Below are positions 37,001 to 49,128 of a DNA stretch of 64,000 nucleotides, piece after piece (within the stretch, counting starts at the first letter, position 1; each line of letters begins with the position of its first letter). The stretch comes from Aquanectria penicillioides (lineage: Eukaryota > Ascomycota > Sordariomycetes > Hypocreales > Nectriaceae): the NCBI GenBank assembly GCA_003415625.1, contig PYIU01000008.1:2108001-2172000 (forward strand), in the 5' to 3' direction. Under the pieces are notes generated by a model. The model made no database searches and was not told the DNA's origin. It saw only the letters and a list, made by a program, of their open reading frames with translations. The position numbers and the translations under genes were made by a program.

Positions 37001-39240
37001 TAAAATAAAAAAAACTATAAGTAAAAAGACCTTTAAAGAAATATAAATATAAATAAAAGCTCTTTTTAATATTAAATAGATTAATTAAATAAATAATACT
37101 AATTAACTATAAGATAAGCTTTAAACTATTAAAATAAGCCTTTAAAATATAATTAAAGACTTAAAAACTAAAAAGAAAAAGGATATAAATAAACTATAAA
37201 TTAAAAATAGAAAATACACTTAACTATAGTTTAAACCCTTTTTAACTCTACTAAAAAGTCTAGCTTTTGCCTTTTTAGCTTTAGCAATAAAGCAAAAAGG
37301 AAAATATTTAATACCCTTAATATTAAATACTAGCTTATAAAGAGAATAAATTAAGCTTAATTAAGCCTTTTTATAAAAATATAAGCTATACTATTTAAAA
37401 AATGCAAAAATACTATTATAATTAAGGCAATATATACTAAAATTAAATATAAAAAGCATAAATTAAAATATAAGCTATAAAAAATAAAATAGACTTTATT
37501 TAAAAGAAATAAAAGCTTTATTAAAAGAACCTACCTTAAGTATTAAATTCTTATAGAAATGTTCTTAAGTATAAATTTAAGGCTATATTCCTAAAAGTAG
37601 AGAAAATACACTTAAAGAGTTATTAATAAATAAAGTCTTAAATTGAAATATTAAAAAGCAAAATTAAGTTTTATAATTTATAATTTATTAATTATATATA
37701 GGTATATATATATAAGTTTAATAAATATAAATACTTATAGAAATGTAAAGCTAGATTTATTATTTAAGGAAATTAATAGCAAAAGGTAAGTTTTAAAAAA
37801 ATATATATTGCTATATTAATAGAAAAATTATTTAGAACCTTATTTATAATTATAGTAAGGTTTAATCTTAAAATACTATAATTTAATATAGTAAATGCAT
37901 TTATAAATATAAAACTGCTAATAAATATATTATAAAACCTTTATTAAAATATAAAAAGGGCAAAAATAAAAGCTAAGTATTATTCCTTAAGAAAGCACTT
38001 TATAGACTAAAAATTATATTTCTTTTATAGTAAATAAAGCTTAAAATAATATTATAAAATATTAGTTTTAAACTAATCCTTTATAAATTGTATTGCTATA
38101 ATAAAAATAAAGTTTTTATTTTCTTTTATATAAATAATATTATAATAATATATACTAAAAGATATAAATATATTATAAATAAAGTAATTATAGATTTAAA
38201 GTTAAAATATAAATTAATTAATAATAGTAAGCTATAGTAGTTCCTTAAGATAGAAATTACTTAAAAATAAAGTTAGAAATTAATTTAAATAACTTAAAAT
38301 TTATACTTAAAGAAGATTTATAAATTATATACTTTAGATAAAAGAAATGCAATTTTAATAAAGAAAATAAAACTCTTTTTAAATAAGTAAATTGCTAAAT
38401 AAAGTATAATAAACTAATATAAATAAATAATTAGCTTAATTCTTTATATAGTAGTTATTATTTAATTAAATATTATATTTATTATATTATATTTTATAAG
38501 ATTTATAATAAATTTAAGGGAACTATATATAATGGCAATAAATTAAGTATTATATTATCTTTATGCAATTTATTTCCTTACTTTATAACTTAAAGGCAAA
38601 AATAACTTTTTAATATATAGTAATATATTTTTTGCTAATAATATATTAAATTAAAAAAGTTTATAAATATATATAATAAAACTTTTTAATAGATTAATTA
38701 AATAGTATATAAATAAATAAAATATAGTTATAATATTAACTATAAAGATAGAATTACTTGCTTTTTTTTAAGCTATAAAAAAAGAACTTTATTTATAAAA
38801 ACTATTTATAGAACTTAAAGTTAAGCTTTAAAATCCTATTTTAAAACTTATTTATAATAATTAATAGATAATTAAACTTATTTAAAATCCTTTTAAAAAA
38901 TTAAAAATTAAGCTTATATATATTAATATATATAATTATTAGCTAAAGCAATTTATAATAATAAAAATAATCTCTATTTTATATAAATAAAGTGCAAAAT
39001 TAATAGCTAATAGTTTAATAAAACTACTATAAGGCAAATTATTTTTTAAGAGCTAAAATTAACTTAAATTTATAAACTTAATAAAATGCATTTAAATATA
39101 ATAAAATTAAAATTTATAAAAATATATAAATAAAGAAATACTAAAAGGCTTATAGCTTTAATATTTAATATTATAAAAATAATAAAGAAATAAAGTATTA
39201 ATATAATAAAATTTATTAATTTAATATTACTATAATTAAA
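34085..39240 (+). mobile_element. Ty1/Copia LTR retrotransposon, RIP-degraded
   Basis: The plus strand reads as a worn Copia polyprotein. Integrase core lies at about 36,360-36,740: an EIDNKL string for the usual ECDNE, then KSTPYIAIK, then a string close to LWLEIVRTAVYLLN. Reverse transcriptase lies at about 37,735-38,300, with KCKARFII-stop-GN-stop-QQK for the KARLVVRG block and FNIVNAFIN for the D-x-x-NAF motif. RNase H lies near 38,735 with IKIELLAFF standing for TEAELLAL. The order IN before RT is diagnostic for Copia. An LTR-like block (34,085-34,280) precedes it; no matching 3' LTR is visible before the LINE that starts at 39,246, so the right end seems lost. Confidence 0.78.
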
Positions 39241-39245
39241 ATACA

Positions 39246-42200
39246 ACTTTGCTCTTAGACTTATAATTGCTTATAGCTATTCTAAACTACCTTTAAAACA
39301 TTTTAAATTATAATTAATTAATTCCTTATATTAAGTTACCCCTAAATATAATAGTGCATTAAAAGCATAATGCTAATACTATAGCCCTTTTAAGGGTTAT
39401 TAATTTAAGAAAATGCAATATTAAAAATAGCTAATATAATACCCTTTTTATTGCTAATTAATATAGCAATATACCTAAAATAAATAAAGCAATAGAAACT
39501 AATAGAAGCCCTATAATTAATAAAGATAAAAAAGCCTATAAAGCTATTATTAAAATTATTCTATTTTACCTTTTTAAAGCGGTTTAAAAGGTATTTTAAA
39601 TCTATATTAAGGTATATAAAGCATACTCTTATCCCCCCTTTAAAATTAATATAACCTTTAAAAAGAGACTTACTAATAAAATTACTACTACTATAATAAC
39701 TACTATTACTATAATAGTAATAGCTATTTTAGCTAATTTAAGCTTTTTTTCTTTTTAGCTAATATAGCAATTTTATATATTAGTTCTTTTATATAGTCTT
39801 ATATCTATAAATATTAAAATTAATAAATATATAATATATAGCTATATTAAGTATAAAATTATTATTTATATTAAAGATATCTTTAAAGATATTAAAAACT
39901 ATACTTTAATAAAAACTATATAAATAATAAACTAAGCCTATAGTAACTTCTATATAGTTATAATATATTGCCTTTTTAATAAAAATATAATCTTTATCTT
40001 TTTTACTTTAAAATAAATTAAAGCCTTTTATAAAAAAGAATAAATAGCTATTATATTTAAAAATAATACCTTTTTTACTTTTTTAATCTTTACTATTTTA
40101 ATAAAAAGAATTTAAATTAAATATATTTTTAATAATATAAATAAATTTATTAAAACTATTAATAGTATTAATACCTTAAGAATTAATAAAATAAAGCCTA
40201 TTTAGGCCTAAAATAGTATTATAATAAAAATAAATTTAATTTTTTATATTTTATTTATTAAAGAAGTAAATAGTCTATATAATAATAAATTACTTTTTAA
40301 TGCTAAACTCTATAATTATAAACCCTTTAATAAAGAATTAAAATCTATTTAATGCTTTTAATACTATAAATATAGCTATATTATAAAAAACTATTAATTT
40401 ACTTTAATTTATAGCTAATATAATAGCTTAATATATAATAATTACTTTATTAAATAAAGAGAAATCCTTTATTTTTATACTTTATACTATAAAGATTATT
40501 TAGCCTAAAGCTATATTTATTTTATAGTAAAAAAGCATTAAATCTATATAAAAAAAGATACTATAGATAATTAATAAAATATAAAAAATGCACTTTAATA
40601 TAGTAAAATATTCTCTATATATAATAAAATAGCTTTTTTAAAAACTTTTTTTTTATAGCTTTCCCTTTTATTAAAAGAGTTAGCTAATCTTTAGGCTTTA
40701 TAAATAAATAATACTATATTTTATTTAATGCTTTTCTTTTTTTTAGTGCTTATACTTTATTGCTATTATTTATTAAATTAACCTTTTTATTTATATTTAA
40801 TTAATATAAATTCTATTTTAAAATATATATTATTGCTTTAGATTAATCTATTAAATACTATATATTTATAATAAATATAATGCAATTATACTTTTAAAAT
40901 TAATTAAAAATTAAAAGATTAATATTTTAATAAACTTTAAAAGATTAAACTATATTATAATTTACTATTTAGGCTATATAGCTCTTTATATATATAAATA
41001 ATATAGATTAAAAACTTAAATTTATTAAGCTAAAGAAAATTAAATTAATTTTAATTTTAAATATTACTATATAAAAATAATTGCAATATATAATTCTTTA
41101 AAAGATAAAAGAGATTTAAAGGCAATATATACTTTAGTTAGCCTTATTTAAGCCCCTTAAATAATTATAATTAAAGACTTTAATTTATATTATTTAATAT
41201 AAAACTGCTATAATAAAACTATTTTATATAGCCTAACCTTTTTAATAGAGATATAATAGCTAAATATAGCCTTAATAACCCTTTATAAAATAGTAATTTA
41301 AAAAGTAAATAATACTAAAAATAGCACTTTTAATTTAGCTTAAGCTTTAAAGAATAGCTATATTATTTATTTAGGCCTTAATTATAATTTAAATAGCTTT
41401 AATTATATTTTATAGTAAATATATATTAAGTTCTTTATAAATATATTACCTTTTTTTATTAAACCTTTAGCCTATAGTATTTAATTAATATATAATAAAC
41501 CTTAAAAAGGCTAAACTTAAAATATAAATTACTTTTTATTAAACTTTAGGCAAAATAACCTTTATATAAAAGCTAAAATAGGCAATTAAATAGCTAATTT
41601 AAAAATAATATTAAATTACTTAATATATTACTTTAATATAAAGGCAATTTAAGCCTAGCTATAATAATTAATAGAATTAGCCTATTATAAAGGCTATTTA
41701 TTAATTTAAATAAATATAAAAATATATATAATGCAATAATATAAAAGCTAATTAGCTAAAACTATAAAAGGTAGGCAATAAATAAAAGATTTATATAGCT
41801 AAAGTTAAATATATAGCTTAATATAATACTTTATTTAAAGCTAAAATAGAAAAAGGTATTAATAGCTAAAAGAAACTTTAGAATTTAAAGAAATAGATAT
41901 AACTTTAAAGTAATATTACTTTAGCTTTATTATAGCTTTTTTCTTTTAATGGCTTTAAATAAGATTCTTTAGCTATAAGCTATATTAAAAAGGCAATTAT
42001 ATTAATAAAATGCTTTTTCTTTAAGCTTTAAGTAAATAATTAAAATATTAAATTTATTATAATAAATCTTATAATATAACTATTAAAAATAAATTAAATA
42101 CTATAAAATATTAAGAACTTAATATAAAATTGCATTAAACTTTATAAATTAATATACTTACTTTTTAAAATTTAATTATAAAAAGCTTTTAATAGTAATA

Positions 42201-45200
42201 GTTTCTTTATTAGCTTCTTTAAAGTATATAATAAGCCCTTTTTAAAAGCCTTTATTATTATTATTAATATAAATATTATATTTAAATATTTTTTATATTG
42301 CTTTTATTATATAATTGCTATTATTATTTTTAAATTAAATAAAATAATAGCTTAAAAATATATAGTATTTAAATAAAGATATATCTCCCTTTTTAATATA
42401 ATTAATAAAGTAATAAAGTTAATAATAGCCTAATAAATAATAGTAATAGTTAAAAATTTAAATAGACTTTTTAATAATTAAATAAAGAATAGACCTTAAA
42501 GGTCTATTAAGCTTGCCTTTATAGTTATAGTAAAAGCAATATATATAATATAGGCCTATAATAAAATAGTATTGCTTCTTTAATTAAACTTTATTATAGC
42601 TTTTAATTTAATTAATTATAAAAGGCTTATTATTACTCTTTATAATTAAGGCTATTTATAATAATTATTAATTTAGCTTTTTAATTATTTATTTAAGTAT
42701 TTAATATACTTTTAGTTTAATAATAAATTCTTTAAACTTTATAGTATTAAAGCTAAAGTTCTATAAAAATTATTGCTTTTTTCTATTCTCTTTATTCTAT
42801 TTATATTAAGGCTCTATATAGTACTTAAAAAAGTCCTTAAGATTATAATAATTAAATTTATTAATAATATAAATATATTTATATTTAAAAAAGATATAAT
42901 AAAAATTTAAGCTTAATTTAAAGCTATATAAATAGTATATATATTTTAGGCCTTTATTAATAATATAACCTTTAAATTTATTAAGGCCTAGCTTTTTTAT
43001 TTCTTTTATTAATATTAAAGGCATTAAGTTTAATTAACTTTTATTTATAATATAATCTAGCTATAAAAATTATACTATTTCTTTAGGTTATAGCTATATA
43101 AAAAGCTATTTTAAGGCCTATATATCTTTAAGCTTAAAGGAAAACTTAAGCACTAAAGGCAGGCCTTTATTATCTTTATAGTAAGTATATAAAAAGTAAA
43201 CCCTAAGGCTGCTTATATAATATATATATATATAATTAAATATATAATTGCTTATAGTATTAATATATACTATTTTTAAATAAAAAGAAATAATAATTTA
43301 AAAAGAATTATTAAAGCTTTATTTATTAAATATATTTAAGCTTTTTATATTATTAAGGAAAGCTATAAGGCTATTTTAATTAAATTAATAAAAAGTAAGC
43401 TTAAAATCTTTTTATTTAATATATACTTTAATAAATAATTTATTTAATTTTAAGGCTAGCTTTAAGCTTAAGGCATTAAGAAACTTATTTTCTTTATAAT
43501 TATATTAATAATATATTAAATCTATTGCTATTATTATAATAGCCTTTAATATAAATTAATATAAAAATATAAAAAGTAGTTTATTAATTAGCTTTTTAAT
43601 AAAAAATAAAAATTAAAATAAAAATTAATTAAAAATTAAGTATTAATTAATTAAAGATATTAATAAAAATAAGCTAAATATAAGTTTTATAAATAGAATA
43701 TAAATAATAAAATAAAAATAGCTAAAATCTTTTTATTTTATATAAAGAAAAAAACTATTTATTTATATAAAGAATTTAAAAAGTATAAAAGCTTTTTATT
43801 TATTTAAATATAAATAAAATATATTAAACTTTAAGGATTTCTTTTTTAAAGAAAGGTCTTTAAAGTAAGTATACTTTAATGCTAATATAAAAATACTATT
43901 AAAATAGTTAACTATATTATATTATATTGCTTGCTTTATTTAAGCTAAAAGGAAACTTTATTTAATTTATTTTATAATTTTCTTAAGCTTAAATAATATT
44001 TATTTAAAGCCTAAATTATATATTATTTTATTAAATAGCTAGTCTATTTATATATTATACTATATTATAAACTAGCTATTAAGCTATATTTAGTTTAAAA
44101 TATATTTATTTTTATATTGCCTTTATCTTTTAATAACTCTTTTATTTAAGTGCTTTAATTCCCTTTATTAAAAGAAAAGTTAATGCATTTAAAAAAACCC
44201 CCTTTAAGAAAAAGAAAAAACTAATCTACTATATAAATAATATATTAAAGCCTACTCTTTTAATAGCTAAATCTTTACTTTAGCTTTATTTTAAACTTTA
44301 TCTTTATTTCTTATTATATTTAATTTATACTTATCTATTTTAATAACTTTATTTATTTTAAGTTTATATTTTTTTTAAAAGATATAAAATCTATTTTATT
44401 TTCCTTATTATTCTTTTTACTATTTTTATTTTTATTTTTAAGCTCTTTTTACTTTAATTTCCCTTTAGCTTTATTTAAGCTTAAGCTATTACTTAAAGAA
44501 TAATATTAAACTTTAGTCTTTATTATTAATATTAGCTAATATAAATCTATATTAAAATTAATTCTATTTATTACTATTATTATTTTTTAATGCTATCTAT
44601 CTTTAAGTAATTTTAGCCTTTTTAATTAAAAAAGGCAATATAGCTATTAAGCTTTTAAAAGCTATAGCTATATAATTAACTTTATTAATTAGCTTATAGA
44701 GCTAATTAATATTAAGACTTATAGTTAGAATTATAGATATAGCTTAAAAGTGCATTTAAATTGCCTTTCTTTTAGCTTAAATAGCCTTAACTCTTAATTA
44801 CTAAAGCTTCTTTTTCTATAATCTATATTAATAATATATATATAATAGAATTAAATTAAGCTATACTTATTATAGCTATCCCTTTCTATAAAGCCACTAT
44901 TAATATATAGGTATTAGCCTTTATTAAATATAATAATAGCTTATATAGCTTATATATATAGGCATAAGCTATATAGCTATTAGCTTTAATATCTATTAAT
45001 AGTTAATCTTTTATAGCTATAAAGAATAAAAAAAAATTATATATTAATTTAGTTTTATTATAGATTATTCTTTTTATCTTTTGCTATTTATATAATATAT
45101 ATAGAATAAAGTAAATTCTATATTGCCTTAAGGATTAATATAATACTCTTTACCTTAATGCAGCTAGCTTAGCATTTTAATATTTATTAATATTAATATA

Positions 45201-45235
45201 AAATGCTATTTATAGATATATTAGGTATATATTGC

Positions 45236-45266
<31 letters not shown>

Positions 45267-45861
45267 GTTATAGTTATAGTTATAGTTATAATTATAATTA
45301 TAGTTATTATTATTATTATTATAGTTATTATTTTTAACTATATATAATTAATATAAAATAGCAATAAAAATAGCAATTAATACTTATATAAATTAGGTAT
45401 TTTATATAAATAATGCATTAATAAAGTATTTACTTAAAGGCAATAAAAAAGCTTTTATAAAGATATATAAAAAAAGAAGAAAAAAAAGAAAATAAATATA
45501 TTTATAAAGATTAAAAAATAATAATAATAATACTTAAATAGCTAATAGCTAATTAGCTATTAGCTAGTATTAAATTAATGCCTTACTTTTTATAATAGGC
45601 CTATAGTATAGATAATTTAGGCTTATTATAGGCTTTACTTTTACTTTATTTATTAACTTTATAATTAAATAAATAGAATATTTTAATAATAGTATTAAAT
45701 TAACTTTTAATTTAATGCTTTTTTATAAAGAACTTATATTAAGTTTAATATTATATTAAATAAAGGTTTTTATTCTATTAATATAGTTTTTTCCTTTATT
45801 TATATAGTATAGAAGCATTATTTACTTTATAGATCTATAAAGTATTAATAAATAAATAAAT
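39246..45861 (+). mobile_element. LINE (Tad1-like) copy C, full length, RIP-degraded
   Basis: A complete family unit on the plus strand. It runs from the 5' end (CTTTGCTCTTAGACTTATAA) to the AATA-type tail at 45,861. ORF1 starts near 39,473; a CCHC-like knuckle is at about 40,360; the endonuclease motif is at about 41,170-41,200; the RT core is at about 42,745-42,930, again with an antisense 72-codon open frame at 42,806-43,024. The long region after RT contains AT microsatellites. RIP is heavier than in copy D. Confidence 0.8.
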
Positions 45862-47094
45862 ATTATTATAATAGCTATTAGCTAAAAGATAAAATAATAA
45901 AATAAGCTATAAAATAGTAAAATAATTTTTAAAATAATTTTAATTATTTTATTTATTAAAAATATAAGTCTTTAATAAATAGAAAAGTATTTATAGTATA
46001 TTTACTTAATATAATTTTAATAGCAATATATTGCTTATTCTTTTTTTATAATATAAAAATTATTTTTATAGTTTAAAATATAAAAATAAAGTATTAAATT
46101 AAACTTTTACTTTCTTTTTAATATTATTGCCTTAAATATAATCTTAAAAAAATAATATTATAGAAAGGGCAATAAAAAAGCTATTTTATAATTTAAATTA
46201 ATAAAATAAACTATAAAATAGTAAAATAAAATATAAAATAATAATATAAATATATTTATATAAAGCAATAGTAGCCACTAAAGTTATAGTGCTTATAGCA
46301 TTACCCTAAGGTACTAAAGTGCTTTTAGCACTTACTATTACTTTAGCCTATAAGGGCTAATAATAAATAAATAAGGCAAAGCATAAGCTACTACTAAAAG
46401 GCATTATATAAAGTAAAACTATTAAATAAAGCTTAAAATTTAACTTAAAAATACTTATAATTTAGCAATATACTTAGCTATAGTAGAAAGTTCTTTTGCT
46501 TAAGCTATATAAATAGCTTAAGCCTATATATAACCCTACTATTAATTTATACTATTAAAATAAAGTTAGTAATATATAATTTAATTTTAAACTATAAAAT
46601 ACTTTATAGTAAGGGCAATAAAAAGTTAATAAAAAAGGGAAATAGCTTATTAAATAAATTATTATTATTATAAATAGTTAATAAAAAAAAAGCTATAAAA
46701 CTTAAAAATAAACTATAAAATTTAATTTTAAATTATAAAATTTAATTTTAAATTATAAAATTTAATTTTAAACTATAAAATTAACTTATAATATAATATA
46801 TATATATATATATTTATTAAAATAATTATAATTAATATATATATATTAAAAACTAAAAATACTATAAAAATATATATAAAATTTATATTAAAGCTAAAGA
46901 AAAAATAAAGAAATTTAAAATAAAAAAATAAATTACTTTATTTATAAATAAAAATTCTTTTATAAAATTAAAATTAAAATTAAAATAAAGTAATTTAAAA
47001 ATGCTTTTTATTATAATTTATATTTATTTTATTATTTTTATTTATTTAATAAAAAGTATTTATAAAGCAATTAAAAATACCTATATATAGCAAT
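45862..47094. repeat. AT-rich degraded DNA with small tandem repeats
   Basis: No protein remnant recognised. It includes a small inverted repeat around AAGTGCTTTTAGCACTTA (about 46,318-46,335), a 20-bp tandem repeat (46,711-46,792) and a TA tract near 46,795-46,812. Confidence 0.5.
46711..46792. repeat. 20-bp tandem repeat, about 4 copies
   Basis: The unit AACTATAAAATTTAATTTTA is repeated four times with single C/T differences, then breaks off. It may be a minisatellite within an older transposon. Confidence 0.8.
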
Positions 47095-47475
47095 AAATAC
47101 TAAATAAATAATACTATTAATAAACACTAAATATAAAAGTAAAATAAAAGCATAAAGCAAAAATAAAAAGCTATAAATAAGGTATAGAATTAATAAATAA
47201 ATAGTAAATAAAAAATATAATAGATTTACCTTTAGTAAATTTAAAGGGGTATATTAAACCTAAAGTATTATATATATAAGGAAATATTAGTATGCACTTT
47301 AGATTATAGAAATAAAGCTTAAAATAATTGAATAAAAGTTATATAAATACACTATAGCTCTATTAGGTTTAGTGCAGCCTAACCTCTCTTTTAGAGCTTA
47401 AGCAATAAAGCAAGGCTAAAAAGAATAGGCAGAATATATATAATAATATAACTGGTTTAGTTTAATAATAATCTT
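47095..47475 (+). repeat. LTR-like repeat remnant (copy 3 of 3)
   Basis: It aligns along its length with 2,900-3,290 and over its right half with the LTR-like block in front of the Copia body at 34,085. It shares the CTCTCTTTTAGAGC block and ends with an ACTGGTTTAGTTTAATA sequence. No element body follows, so it is probably a solo or truncated LTR. Confidence 0.55.
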
Positions 47476-49128
47476 TTATATTTAAATTATATTTTTAATT
47501 ATATAAAATCTATAGTTTAATTAATAAATATTTCTATATAATTTGATAAAACTTTTTAAATAATTTATATTTTTAAAAATTAAAAATAGATAAAAATAAA
47601 GAAGAATAATAATAGTATATTAATTAAAACTATATTTATATAGCTATTTTATTTATTTAATTATAGAATTCTTAAATACTAAAATTTTAATAAAATAATA
47701 GCAACTATTAAAAGATAGTAAACTTTTAGGGTCTTACTTTATAATATTTTATTTAATATATCTTTATATTATTTATTTAATTAATTATAGAATTTTTAAA
47801 TATTAGCATTTTAATAAAAAATAGTAGCAATTATTATTAAATTAAACTTATTTTATATTCTCTTTATTGCTTCCCTTCTTTCTTTTTGCTTAAGGCTTTT
47901 AAGAAAGGGTAAAGCTACACTAAATTAAATTTAGCTGCTTTACTTATATAACTTTCCTTTAATTAATATAAGGCTTATTTGCTTAATTTAAGGTATAGAC
48001 TTAATGTATGCCCATTATATAATCTCTTAGGTTTAACAGTTATTAAGGGATAGCAAACTTTTAGGGTCCCACTCTACTTACATCTATAGTGAAAACAACA
48101 TTTATAGCAGTTTTATATCTAGCTTTAAGGACATACATCCAGCCCACACACTACAAGCCTCAGTCACATTAATCTAGCTAGCGAGAATCTTAACCATTTG
48201 GAACTCCAAATAGACATATCATTCTGGGCTATATTTGTTAGGCAACTCCCGAGGCTCATATAAAACACAACTGTTTGATTGATGAGTGTTTGTTACCAGT
48301 TTCAATATCCAAATCCTCTATACGTCCGGGTGACAGAATACATACTAAAATGACAATAAGCAAGATAATTGTCTCATATATGCAACATGCAGGAGATCTT
48401 TAATGGGCGCAATAATATTGAATTTGGGAATCCTCAATTTCTTGTCTTCATTCGCGAGATGGATGCTAGGATGTTTTCGTTGAGTCACAATAGGAGCGAG
48501 CGCCGTTTGCATGACCTCGCCAATAAATATGCACAAAACCTACAATGAGGTCACTACTTTTTTTTCTTCTTCTTCTTCTTTGCTCTAAAAATATGATCAA
48601 GGGTTAAAATTGGCTCTTAAACAGGGTGGAAGCTCAACATTCAACTAAAACGAAGACTTCGCTGGAGTCGCAAGCCAGTGAAGTGGAAGTATGAACTATC
48701 ATCTGGACACATCGCACCTGACTTCCCACGGTTTTGTGCGCCACAGAACAACACATATCCAGCCTGAGGCAACTTCATAGGACAATCTATTCACCTCCTG
48801 CCTACCCGCCCAAGGTGTTTCGCGCCGATTGGGGCAACAACCTCCCTTCGATCCTTTTCATCGAGTTCAAGTTCTCTCGCACCCTCCCGATTGATAGACC
48901 CTCACAGAAGTCTCTTGTTCTCATGCATGCGCCCGAAACTCTGAATATTTGTCCATTTCTAAGTTTCAGGGAGTACCCATGTTCTTCTCTCCATTTCTCA
49001 TCTACTTGTTCATCTCCTCGCCCTCTCATCTCTTATAACCTGAGCCTTCCTACCCTGAAATTTTCGTTGTTAAGTTCTTCAAGGCTGCTTAATACGCCAA
49101 CTGTGCCAAAGATAGCCAGTCCTTCGCG
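47476..49128. other. AT-to-GC transition and region upstream of the Mei2-like gene
   Basis: Base composition rises gradually from AT-rich at 47,500 to normal by about 48,050. A repeated phrase occurs at about 47,675-47,735 and 47,785-47,830. A pyrimidine tract (TTTTTTTTCTTCTTCTTC) lies at about 48,558-48,580. The open frames at 48,345-48,536 and 48,734-49,225 show no family features; the second overlaps the true gene in another frame. The promoter of the Mei2-like gene should lie in the right half. Confidence 0.5.
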
